Positions 7,501 to 14,910 of a stretch of DNA of 22,823 bases are shown in pieces (within the stretch, counting starts at the first letter, position 1; every line of letters starts with the position of its first letter). The notes under the pieces are model-generated. The model was not told where the DNA came from and did not search any database. It saw only the letters and a list, made by a program, of their open reading frames with translations. A program made the translations under genes and the position numbers. This stretch comes from CAYNSB01 sp964399625 (GTDB taxonomy: Bacteria > Planctomycetota > Phycisphaerae > Phycisphaerales > UBA1924). The stretch lies in NCBI GenBank assembly GCA_964399625.1, contig CAYNSB010000050.1:1-22823 (forward strand), read 5' to 3'.

Positions 7501-9114
7501 GTGGCCGATGAGCAGCTGCGTCGAGGGCTGTTCGAGGGCGCGGAGCTGGGGTACCGCGACCTGATCCAGAAGGGCGCCCCGGACCCGAAGTTCGAGGTGC
7601 GCAAGCGCCTCATCGAGACGCTCGTGCAGCAGGAGAAGTTTGCCGAGGTTGAGAAGGAGATCGCGGGCATGGGCGAGACGGCGGACGCAGACGTGGAGCT
7701 CATGCTGCTCCGCGCCAACGCGGCCCGGGGCGTGGGCGATCGCAAGCGCTCTCGCGAGATCCTCGACCGGGCGATCGCGCGGTTCAAGGACCAGCCGATG
7801 CCCTACGTCCGTCGCGCCCGCCTGCTCATGCTCGATGAGAGCGGCGAGCGGGACGCCCTGGAGGATCTGGAGACGGCGTTGAGCAAGCGCCCGGGCATGT
7901 GGCAGGCGCTGCGCACGCGCGCGGGCATCCATTTCCGCCAGGGCAAGACCGAGGACGGACTCGCGGACATGATCTCGGCGATGGAGGCCAATCCGTCGCA
8001 GGACTCGATGAGGTTCGAGGCGATCCGGGCTCTGCTCCGCGCCAAGCAGGACGCCAAGGCGTTCACGCTCGCGGAGGAGGGGCTCAAGGGCAAGCCCACG
8101 AATCTGCTGTACATCAAGACGCTGGGCGACCTGTTCGGCGAGGCGGGGTACTGGGCGCGGGCGGCGCGGTTCTACAAGGACATCTGGCAGCAGACTCCCG
8201 AGAACGGCGCCTCGCTCTACGTCAACGCCCTGCTGAGCTCCTCTCCGCCGAACTACGCGGAGGCCGAAGGTCTCCTCAAGGGCGTCGGGAAGATCGAGCA
8301 GAGCGCCAATCTGCTGATGGTTCGTGCCGCGATCCGCAACAAGCAGAAGAAGGTCGAGGATGCGCAGGCGGACCTGCGTGCGTCGCTCGTGGCGCTTCCG
8401 AACCAGGAGCCGCGATTCCTCGAGGGGTGGTACCAGCGTTTCCGCTCGATCATGGGCGACCCGAGCGTGGGTCTGGCGGTGCTGAAGGACCTCAAGGGGA
8501 ACCCGGGCATCGAGCCCTTCCTGAACCTGTGGCGCGGGCGGATGATGGTGGAGATCGAGAACATGCGTGACGAGGGCGTCGCGCTGCTGACGAAGCAGAC
8601 CACCGTCACGACGGACAAGACGTACCGGGCCGAGTGCTATCGCTCGATCATGTCCGCGCACACGGTTCGCGAGCGCTGGGCCGAGGCGGCGGACGCTTGC
8701 CGTGCGGGCCTGGAGATCTTCCCCAACGACGCGTGGTTCCTCAATAACCTCTCGTTCATTCTCTCGGACCATCAGGGCAAGGGCGCCGAGGCGATCGACA
8801 TGGCCGAGCGGGCCGCCAAGTCGGCGCCCGAGGACTGGAACGTGCTGGATACGCTCGCCACGGTGTATTGGACGTCGGGTCAGAAACAGCGTGCCATCGA
8901 GACGATGGCGCGCGCGACCCGCGTGGCCAACCGGGACGTTGATCGGGGCAAGTGCCTCCTGAAGATGGGCAAGTGGAAGCTTGAGTCGGGAGATCGGGCT
9001 GGCGCGGGGGTCGTCGCACTTTCCCTCCGCGAGCTGATGGTCGATGAGCCCGGCGTGGAGCAGACTCTGGGCAAGGACATCGAGAAGTTCCAGACGGACG
9101 CCGGCGTCCGGTAA
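4531..9114 (+). CDS. Giant membrane-anchored TPR protein of the exosortase locus
   Basis: A 1527-residue protein made almost entirely of TPR-like helical repeats after a single N-terminal membrane segment (about residues 9-31). I choose ATG 4531, preceded by GAGG at 4521-4524, over the ATG at 4492, whose extra 13 residues are not conserved-looking and lack a ribosome site. Recognisable repeats include one at about residues 45-75 (A-K-G-E-Y-D-K-A-D then Y-S-R-A-V) and others bearing ADPKN-type turns near 245 and 550. TPR proteins are standard partners of exosortase loci, where PEP-CTERM-type TPR lipoproteins are usually around 900 residues, so this one is unusually long. It has a membrane anchor, not a lipobox, and no C-terminal sorting tail. 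Its likely role is a periplasmic scaffold for the polymerisation/export machinery; that is inference. Confidence 0.85.
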   Translation: MPSKVNKKFVVLLTAGVLAAFVGVAGVYLFIKSRSGEWNASKGEAAMAKGEYDKADSFYSRAVAKDPTNVAWLKRWREAREKRIPDLSVKYREDFGMLMRIYQQLATAQRTNVEAHREALEQQYMQALDFGVVRDIWAQLADQADASLKFFSSEQPLALRRYRALGVSALAQIDPSLDPKRRAECLQDLEDVVKADPKDVPAARALAQVHLALAEEARGRSDSASETRERETAARVIDAMLAADPKNPEANLVALFSRLAEGDRLAEGVRNVAQQNASRQQRREQLRPELDRIVALMLATDPARITPAMVSTLSVIAPAIKEKDGPPLVQKVIDHALTAAPNSALLLMLKAQSLEQQQNLADALAVHAKVAALPNLPLSWEGMRLWELRRRALFAQANVATTQALTGKDDTERDAKLAKAREMRQELLKAVPEGSSMLMLVDAKIAMAEKKYDRVEELLAKVLASPGDVAEQVPQALVLVANVSLQPAVNKPGYAIKYLKQYDEIRPGAPAIRLQIANTYAQINEYDNADLWVRKVLDADPKNAEAAQAFVIITALRTGKVSDIADPLLRAQVEARRLEMGDANKPGDSAAAVALLESRLESLSYDPRVVNPVIQYYLRKNDGAHVVPILEKAIKAQPTNTDYKNYLEVAKAGQDTAQLQKIVEQRTDRPEWQRALIKSQLLARAGSKAESDAEFDRALKLAPEEPGMIFAAFDRALARKNFEDAERFAQVGTKVNADGAQGDTFAARIAMTKGNLSQAGEILQRAVARGSANVGVQRTLGLVQLEMGKGPEAIRSMQTALEANPADVLTVRMLIEAYARLDKLSDALQLARQKKDSCSSDPDFVQQWLSLETRLGDPTVARVRREQMAKQNPDDANNLGALAELLIQDRKWSEAKECIEKIRNLKDVSGLQIAALEARWHADQADMRSAVGVYMAYLNSLKEDQKAQKRDAYLAMGQFLLDHNDLQLGIKGLKEAARFQEPGVFEVERFVADEQLRRGLFEGAELGYRDLIQKGAPDPKFEVRKRLIETLVQQEKFAEVEKEIAGMGETADADVELMLLRANAARGVGDRKRSREILDRAIARFKDQPMPYVRRARLLMLDESGERDALEDLETALSKRPGMWQALRTRAGIHFRQGKTEDGLADMISAMEANPSQDSMRFEAIRALLRAKQDAKAFTLAEEGLKGKPTNLLYIKTLGDLFGEAGYWARAARFYKDIWQQTPENGASLYVNALLSSSPPNYAEAEGLLKGVGKIEQSANLLMVRAAIRNKQKKVEDAQADLRASLVALPNQEPRFLEGWYQRFRSIMGDPSVGLAVLKDLKGNPGIEPFLNLWRGRMMVEIENMRDEGVALLTKQTTVTTDKTYRAECYRSIMSAHTVRERWAEAADACRAGLEIFPNDAWFLNNLSFILSDHQGKGAEAIDMAERAAKSAPEDWNVLDTLATVYWTSGQKQRAIETMARATRVANRDVDRGKCLLKMGKWKLESGDRAGAGVVALSLRELMVDEPGVEQTLGKDIEKFQTDAGVR

Positions 9115-9137
9115 TCGTTCGCGCGCGAGACACGACC

Positions 9138-11342
9138 ATGACCACGATCCAGAGTTCGCGATCCATCCCCATGAGCGCGCCACGCTCCACGCCCACGCCC
9201 GCGGCGGGTCTTGGCGTGCCCGCCATCGATCCGGTCAAGCTACTGCAGCGGTACAAGTGGCTGCTGGCGATCGCCGCGGGCGCGGGGGGCGTGCTGGGCA
9301 TCATTGCGCACTTCGTGTGGCTCACGGTGGCTCCGGTCTGGACGCCCGAGATGATCTTCCAGTGCGAGGGCGTGAAGACCGAGGTCGGCACCCAGCAGCA
9401 GCAGACGGACAGCAAAGAGAACGACCGCTTCATGGCGACGCAGGTGCAGATCATGCTGTCCAGCCGCATCGCCGATCGCGCCGCGGCCGACCCCGCGCTG
9501 ATCCGCGAGGCGCCGCAGTTCGCGCAGAAGTTCATGACGAACCAGACGCTGAACGTGAACGAGGTCTCCCGCGTGCTGCGCAAGCGTCTGGGCGCGGGCG
9601 TGATGGGCGACACCCAGCTCATCCGCCTCTCCTACTGGGACACGGACCCCAACATCGCGACCGCCGTGCTCAAGATCGTCGGCGACACGTACCGCTCGGA
9701 CCGGCAGAGCCAGTTCGAGAGCGAGAACTCCAAGCGCCTCAAGGACATCACGTCCCAGATCAGCGAGCTCAACAAGAAGATCGACAACGACAAGGCGGCA
9801 CGCAAGCGTCTCCTCCAGGACCAGAAGCTCGACTCGCTCGATACCGCGACCAACGAGTCGCGCACGCGCATGACCATCATGCAGGAGAATCTCGCCAAGC
9901 TCGTCCTCGAGCGCCAGGGCATGGTGGTGCAGCGGGACGACATGGAACGGCAGCTCGCGTCGCCCGCCGGTCTGACCTACTCGGACACGATCCGCCAGAA
10001 GGTGCAGGAGCATCCCGTGATGCTCCGCCTGAACCAGGACCTCGCCTCGCAGCAGGCGGCGCTCACCGGGCTCAAGGCTCGCCTGGGCGCCGACCATCGC
10101 ACGGTGAGGGCCGTTGAGCAGTACATCGAGGGCATGCGCCAGGCGATCGAGCAGAAGCGCGAGGAGCTGCAGCGCGAGGAGTTCAACGCCCTTCTCGACA
10201 AGCTCAAGTCCGGCATCCAGGCGAACGAGGCCGCGGCCGCCGACTACCAGAAGCAGTTCGAGGACGCTCGCCTCCGCGCCCAGGAGCTGACGCAGACCAT
10301 CACCGCGGTGAAGGAGATCGACGCCGAGATCGAGCGCCTCCTCTCGCAGGTCGCCACGTTCGAGAGCGAGGCCAAGAAGTTCGAAGTGCTCACGCGCGAG
10401 AATCGCGTGAAGGTGCTGCAGGACCCGATCGTTCCCAAGCAGATCTCCTTCCCGAAGCTGTCGGTGATGCTGCCCTTTGGCATCTTCGCGGCCCTCGGGC
10501 TCACCATCGCGTTCGTCGTGGTCCGCGAGCTGCTGGACCAGCGGGTGAAGAGCCCAGCGGACATCGCGATCATCCCGCGGACGCGTGTGCTGGGTTTCGT
10601 GCCCCACGCGTCGGAGGACCCCGGCACGCCCTCGCGCATCGAGACGGTCTTCCGCGACCAGCCCCGGGGCATCATCGCCGAGAGCTACCGCCAGCTGCGC
10701 GGCTCGCTGTGGAAACGCATGCAGCAGGGCGGGTACCGGACGCTCGCGATCATGTCGGGCATGCCCCAGTCGGGCGCCACGACGGTCGCGGTCAACCTCG
10801 CGTACGCGCTGGCGGCCGCGGAGCATCGCGTGCTGCTCATCGACGCGAACCTGCGTCGCCCGGGCGTGCACAAGGTGCTGGGGCTGCAGGACGCGCCGGG
10901 GCTTGCGGACGTGCTGGCGGGTGGCGTCACGCTCGCGAGCGCGGCCCAACGCACCGACGCCCCGCTGCTGAGCGTGCTGACCGCGGGCTCATCGGACAAG
11001 CGCGTCTACGAGCGTCTGTCGAGCGCGGCGTTCAGCGAGGTGCTCGCCGGCGCCACGAGCGAGTACGACATCGTGCTGCTGGACGTGGCGCCCGCGATGG
11101 TCGCCGGCGACGCGATCGCCGTCGCCAACCGCTGCGACGCGTCGCTCCTGGTCGTGCGTGCCCTGGGCGAGAAGCGCGGCATGGTCGCCCGAATCCGCAA
11201 CGACCTCTCCGAGGCAAAGGCCGAGTTCCTGGGCGTGCTCGTGAACGCGGTGAGATCTTCCGCGGGCGGGTACCTCAAGGGCAACATCATGGCGGCGCAC
11301 GCCTACCAGAACGAGGGCGTCGAGCCTCCCAAGGAAGGCTGA
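9138..11342 (+). CDS. Wzz/Wzc-like chain-length protein with degenerate BY-kinase domain
   Basis: A 734-residue fusion of a Wzz-type chain-length domain and a cytoplasmic BY-kinase/ParA-like ATPase domain. Membrane segments are at about residues 42-64 and 442-464, with a long coiled-coil periplasmic region (about 195-425) between them. The C-terminal domain keeps the fold landmarks: a P-loop-like SGMPQSGATT (ending near 549), the Walker A'-like VLLIDANLRRP and the Walker B-like DIVLLDVAP. The P-loop lysine is replaced by alanine (A547), Walker A' has Asn in place of the second Asp, and the tail has only two tyrosines instead of a tyrosine cluster. Kinase activity is therefore doubtful. It follows the TPR gene by 23 bp. 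Likely role: regulating polymer length and gating export through the Wza-like lipoprotein. Confidence 0.88.
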   Translation: MTTIQSSRSIPMSAPRSTPTPAAGLGVPAIDPVKLLQRYKWLLAIAAGAGGVLGIIAHFVWLTVAPVWTPEMIFQCEGVKTEVGTQQQQTDSKENDRFMATQVQIMLSSRIADRAAADPALIREAPQFAQKFMTNQTLNVNEVSRVLRKRLGAGVMGDTQLIRLSYWDTDPNIATAVLKIVGDTYRSDRQSQFESENSKRLKDITSQISELNKKIDNDKAARKRLLQDQKLDSLDTATNESRTRMTIMQENLAKLVLERQGMVVQRDDMERQLASPAGLTYSDTIRQKVQEHPVMLRLNQDLASQQAALTGLKARLGADHRTVRAVEQYIEGMRQAIEQKREELQREEFNALLDKLKSGIQANEAAAADYQKQFEDARLRAQELTQTITAVKEIDAEIERLLSQVATFESEAKKFEVLTRENRVKVLQDPIVPKQISFPKLSVMLPFGIFAALGLTIAFVVVRELLDQRVKSPADIAIIPRTRVLGFVPHASEDPGTPSRIETVFRDQPRGIIAESYRQLRGSLWKRMQQGGYRTLAIMSGMPQSGATTVAVNLAYALAAAEHRVLLIDANLRRPGVHKVLGLQDAPGLADVLAGGVTLASAAQRTDAPLLSVLTAGSSDKRVYERLSSAAFSEVLAGATSEYDIVLLDVAPAMVAGDAIAVANRCDASLLVVRALGEKRGMVARIRNDLSEAKAEFLGVLVNAVRSSAGGYLKGNIMAAHAYQNEGVEPPKEG

Positions 11343-11366
11343 GCCAGGCCCGCGAGCGAACCACGC

Positions 11367-12383
11367 GTGAGCACCGTGACCCACACGCCTCCATCGGGCC
11401 AGAGTCCCCGCCGCGTGCTCGTCACCGGCGGCGCGGGCTTCATCGGCTCGCACCTCACGGACCATCTGCTGGCGCGGGGCGATCACGTCTGCGTTGTGGA
11501 CAACCTCTCCACGGGGCGACGCGCCAACCTACCCGCGGGCGGCGCGGGTCTCCGCTTCATCGAATCGGATCTTGCCGCCGCCCTCGCGGGGCCGCTCGCG
11601 AATGAGCGTTTCGACGAGGTGTACCACCTCGCCGCCGCGGTGGGCGTTCGCCTGGTCATCGAGCAGCCCATCCGGGCCATCGAGACGAACGTGGATCAGA
11701 CTGCCGCGCTGCTGCGGTTCGTGGCGAGCATGGAGCGCCCGTGCCCCGTGCTCATCGCGTCGAGCTCCGAGGTGTACGGCAAATCGAGCAAGTCGCCCTT
11801 CTCGGAGGACGACGACGTCGTCTACGGCCCCACCACCGCGACGCGCTGGTCCTACGCCTGCGCCAAGGCGATCGACGAGTTCCTCGCGCTTGCCTATCAC
11901 GCGCAGCGCGGCGTTCCGTGCGTGATCGCCCGATTCTTCAACACCGTCGGCCCGCGCCAGGTGGGCGAGTATGGCATGGTGCTCCCCCGATTCGTCCGTG
12001 CGGTGATGGAGGGTCGCTCGCCCGAGGTCTTTGGCGACGGTTCGGCCAGTCGGTGCTTCTGCGACGTGAGGGACGTCGTGCGGGCCCTGCCCCGCATGCT
12101 GGGCGCGCCACGCTGCCACGGCCGGGTGTTCAACCTCGGCTCGGACCGTCCGATCACGATCGCCGCGCTCGCCGAACTGGTGGCGCGCACGCTCGGCGTG
12201 CGGGTCGTGCCGACGCGGGTCCCTTACGCTGAGGCATACCCCCCAGGTTTCGAGGACCTTCGGCAGCGCCAGCCCGATCTTCGACGCGTGCGTGAGGCGG
12301 TAGGATTCCAACAGAGCATCCCGCTGGAGCAGACGATCCGCGACGTCGCGGACGAGATCCGCGGCGGACAGGGGCGAGCATGA
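11367..12383 (+). CDS. NAD-dependent sugar-nucleotide epimerase/dehydratase
   Basis: A 338-residue extended short-chain dehydrogenase acting on a nucleotide sugar. The Rossmann motif is G21-G-A-G24-F-I-G27, the serine motif is ASSSEVYG (S133/S134) and the catalytic pair is Y163/K167 in SYACAK. The ARFFNTVGPRQ stretch is typical of the GalE/UDP-glucuronate decarboxylase/dehydratase group. I cannot tell epimerase from decarboxylase or 4,6-dehydratase by eye. It begins at GTG 11367, 24 bp after the Wzc-like gene, and overlaps the next start by four bases (ATGA). Its position between the length regulator and the priming transferase suggests it supplies a precursor for the exported polymer. Confidence 0.9.
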   Translation: MSTVTHTPPSGQSPRRVLVTGGAGFIGSHLTDHLLARGDHVCVVDNLSTGRRANLPAGGAGLRFIESDLAAALAGPLANERFDEVYHLAAAVGVRLVIEQPIRAIETNVDQTAALLRFVASMERPCPVLIASSSEVYGKSSKSPFSEDDDVVYGPTTATRWSYACAKAIDEFLALAYHAQRGVPCVIARFFNTVGPRQVGEYGMVLPRFVRAVMEGRSPEVFGDGSASRCFCDVRDVVRALPRMLGAPRCHGRVFNLGSDRPITIAALAELVARTLGVRVVPTRVPYAEAYPPGFEDLRQRQPDLRRVREAVGFQQSIPLEQTIRDVADEIRGGQGRA

Positions 12384-13849
12384 TCGGGTGGTGCCTGAGC
12401 CTGGCCCAGAGCGCGACGCAGGACGTCCCCCCGGGCGTGCTCGATCGCATCGAGTCGCTCTCGCACGATCTCGACCAGGTCCGCTCGCGCCTGGACGGGC
12501 TCCGCGAGGCGAGCGGGCTGGCGACCAAGGCCCACGCGTCCCGCCTGGACATCTTCCACGGGTACATCGGCGTCTTCTTCATCGCGTTCGTGATCGCGCT
12601 GCTCGCGACCCCGATCATGCGACGGCTCGCGCTGGCCAACGGCATCATCGATCGTCCGAGCGAGGCACGGAAGGTCCATCGCATCCCCGTCGCGTATCTG
12701 GGAGGCGCCGCGGTGTTCCTCGGGATCCTCGGCGGCATCCTGTACAGCTACGTCGCGAGCGTGCAGCCCGGGCTCGTGGAGTTCCACGCGTCGCAGTACC
12801 TCACGGAGGAGGGCACGCATCAGCCCGTGCCGCTCTCGGTCCTGCTCGGGCTCACGATCATCATGCTCGTGGGGCTGCTGGACGACGTCGTGGGCATCCA
12901 GCCCCGCGTGAAGGTGGGCGGGCAGCTCATCGCGGCGGCCGCGCTCGCCGCGGACGATGTCGGGGTGAAGGTGGCCCAGGGCATCATGAGCCCGATCGGG
13001 CAGTACTTCTTCCACAAGAGCAATCTGCTGTTCCACATCGACCTGCCGATGCCGCTGCCGGTGATCGGTGGTCAGATCCCGATCGATCTCGTGTACTGGG
13101 TCGGCACGGCGATCATCGCGATCTTCATCATGGGCGCGTGCAACGCGTCGAACCTGATCGACGGGCTCGACGGGCTGCTCTCGGGCGTGACGGGGATCGC
13201 CGCGGCGGGGCTGCTCATCGTCGCGCTCACGCTGGCGATGCACGACGCGGGCCCGCGCGACGCGCAGCGGATTGTGCTGTGCCTGGCGCTGCTCGGGGCG
13301 TGCCTCGGGTTCCTACCCCACAACTTCAATCCCGCAAGTATCTTTCTGGGCGACTGCGGGTCGCTGCTGCTCGGGTACACCACCATCGTGATCATCCTGA
13401 CGCTGGGCGACCAGGGCCAAACGCACCTGGTCGTCGCGGGGCTGATCATCTACTCGATCCCGATCATGGACACGATCCTGGCGATCATCCGGCGGAAGCT
13501 CGCCGGAAAGTCGCTCTCCAGCGCTGACGATCAGCACCTGCACCACATGCTCAAGCGGGCCCTGGGCGTCAAGGGGGCGGTGCTCACGCTCTACGCGATC
13601 GGGATCGGATTCGCCGGGCTGGGCGTCGCGATGAGCCTTGGGCGTGCCCGCGTGGTCTACGCGATCATCCTGCTGTTCGCCTCGTTCATCGTCGTCACGG
13701 CGATCAAGATCGCGCGTCGCAAGCAGCTGGAGGAGCAGGCGATCCGCTACGCCGCGGGCGTGGGGAGGAACCCCAGCCTGCCGCCCGAATCGCCCGCGGT
13801 GGTGCCCGCGCCGCCTCCCAGCGTGTCCGGCCAGACCGGAAGCGTCTGA
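12380..13849 (+). CDS. WecA/MraY-type undecaprenyl-phosphate sugar-1-phosphate transferase
   Basis: A 489-residue polytopic transferase of the WecA/TagO/MraY family, which moves a sugar-1-phosphate from a UDP-sugar to undecaprenyl phosphate and so starts polymer synthesis. Family motifs are intact: D168-D169 in GLLDDVVG, N255-A-S-N-L-I-D261-G-L-D264, D325 in FLGDCGS and H386-L-H-H389 after a basic IRRKLAGKS loop. The HLHH motif favours the WecA-like branch over MraY. About eleven membrane segments are visible. The N-terminus carries about 55 extra residues with a heptad-like segment before the first clear membrane helix, and the C-terminus ends in a Pro-rich tail. It overlaps the epimerase gene by four bases and closes the locus; a separate promoter for parA follows. 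Confidence 0.92.
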   Translation: MIGWCLSLAQSATQDVPPGVLDRIESLSHDLDQVRSRLDGLREASGLATKAHASRLDIFHGYIGVFFIAFVIALLATPIMRRLALANGIIDRPSEARKVHRIPVAYLGGAAVFLGILGGILYSYVASVQPGLVEFHASQYLTEEGTHQPVPLSVLLGLTIIMLVGLLDDVVGIQPRVKVGGQLIAAAALAADDVGVKVAQGIMSPIGQYFFHKSNLLFHIDLPMPLPVIGGQIPIDLVYWVGTAIIAIFIMGACNASNLIDGLDGLLSGVTGIAAAGLLIVALTLAMHDAGPRDAQRIVLCLALLGACLGFLPHNFNPASIFLGDCGSLLLGYTTIVIILTLGDQGQTHLVVAGLIIYSIPIMDTILAIIRRKLAGKSLSSADDQHLHHMLKRALGVKGAVLTLYAIGIGFAGLGVAMSLGRARVVYAIILLFASFIVVTAIKIARRKQLEEQAIRYAAGVGRNPSLPPESPAVVPAPPPSVSGQTGSV

Positions 13850-13878
13850 TTGGCCCCCGACCGCGACGCCGGATTCGG

Positions 13879-13884
13879 TATACT
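13879..13884 (+). promoter_or_regulatory. -10 element TATACT six bases before the parA-like ATG
   Basis: TATACT (5/6 to the sigma-70 -10) is followed by exactly six bases and then ATG 13891, so transcription should begin at the A of the start codon. No Shine-Dalgarno is present. No -35 is recognisable at the usual distance; TTGGCC at 13850 is too far. Confidence 0.55.
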
Positions 13885-13890
13885 TCCGGC

Positions 13891-14883
13891 ATGACCGCGC
13901 ACGGAAGCTCGGCCCCCCATTCCTCGTCCGCACCGCGTGTGATCGCGCTCATCAACCAGAAGGGCGGCGTGGGCAAGACCACGACCACCGTCAACCTGGG
14001 CGCGGGGCTGGCGCAGCTCGGCAAGCGCACGCTCATCATCGACCTTGACCCGCAGGCCCACGCCACGCTCTCGCTGGGCGTGCAGCCCGCCAGCGCGACG
14101 CGCACGGTCTATGACCTGCTGCTGGATTGGGACGACGATCCCTCGCCCACAAGCTCGCCGGCGAGCGTGATGGACGTCCGCCCCAATCTGAGCCTCGTCC
14201 CCGCGGAGACCGACCTGGCCGCGGCCGAGGGCGAGCTCGCCCAGCAGGAGCACCGTCATCGGCGCCTGGCGCGGGCCATCGCGGCGCTGGGGTCGCGTTT
14301 CGATGTCGTGCTCATCGACTGCCCTCCCTCGCTGGGGCTGCTCACGCTCAACGCGCTGGCGGCGGCGGACGAGGTCATCATCCCCATGCAGGCCCACTTC
14401 CTCGCGCTTCAGGGCGTGAGCAAGCTGCTCGAGACGGTCCGTCTGGTGCAGCAGAAACTGAACCCCGCGCTGCGGGTCTCGGGAGTCGTGCTCTGTGCGC
14501 ACGACGCGAACCTCTCGCACGTGCAGGAGGTCGTTCGCGACCTCGACGAGTTCTTCGAGCAGTCTCGCGCCCAGCCCGCCCCCTGGAGCACCGCCAAGGT
14601 GCTGCGCCCGTTCGTGCGGCGCAACATCAAACTCGCCGAGTGCCCGAGTTTCGGCAAGACGATCTTCGAGTACGCGCCGGGCGCCCCGGGCGCGCTCGAC
14701 TACCTCGCGCTGGCACAGGCCGTGATTGACATCGTTCCCGCTGCGCCGGCGGGCAAGCCCGCGAGCAAGCCGAGCCGTCGCCCGCCGGCACCCAAACCGA
14801 TCGTGGTTCCCGATCCTGCGGCCTCGCCCGCGACGACGCCCCAGGTCGTCGTGCGGGAGGGCGCCGCCCCCGTTGCGCCCTAG
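13891..14883 (+). CDS. ParA/Soj-family partition-type ATPase, orphan
   Basis: A 330-residue deviant-Walker ATPase. The P-loop is intact (NQKGGVGKTTTT, about residues 22-33), with Walker A' IIDLDPQAHAT and Walker B VVLIDCPPSLG as in chromosomal ParA/Soj. The start ATG lies directly after a -10 element and has no ribosome site, which suggests a leaderless message. The last ~60 residues are rich in Pro, Ala, Lys and Arg and extend beyond the usual family end. No parB and no parS-like TGTTTCACGTGAAACA sequence is seen nearby. It could be the chromosome-segregation ParA separated from its partner, or a positioning ATPase serving another cargo such as the adjacent envelope machinery. The family is secure, the job is not. 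Confidence 0.93.
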   Translation: MTAHGSSAPHSSSAPRVIALINQKGGVGKTTTTVNLGAGLAQLGKRTLIIDLDPQAHATLSLGVQPASATRTVYDLLLDWDDDPSPTSSPASVMDVRPNLSLVPAETDLAAAEGELAQQEHRHRRLARAIAALGSRFDVVLIDCPPSLGLLTLNALAAADEVIIPMQAHFLALQGVSKLLETVRLVQQKLNPALRVSGVVLCAHDANLSHVQEVVRDLDEFFEQSRAQPAPWSTAKVLRPFVRRNIKLAECPSFGKTIFEYAPGAPGALDYLALAQAVIDIVPAAPAGKPASKPSRRPPAPKPIVVPDPAASPATTPQVVVREGAAPVAP

Positions 14884-14910
14884 CCCACCGCGCTCCTCGG
14901 CACAATCCAC

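Noticed and set aside
4531..9114. TPR protein as an exosortase substrate
   Set aside because: Its C-terminus ends in a soluble, charged stretch with no sorting motif, hydrophobic helix or basic tail.
3844..9183. Antisense open frame of 1779 codons opposite the TPR and EpsI genes
   Set aside because: It is a by-product of high third-position GC in the sense genes; the translation is Arg/His/Leu-rich with no recognisable domain, and the sense proteins are well supported.
13832..13848. CAGAC/GTCTG hairpin at the end of the WecA-like gene as terminator
   Set aside because: Only a five-bp stem, overlapping the coding end and without a T-run.
13850..13890. parS site next to parA
   Set aside because: Nothing resembling the 16-bp parS palindrome is present in the gap or nearby.
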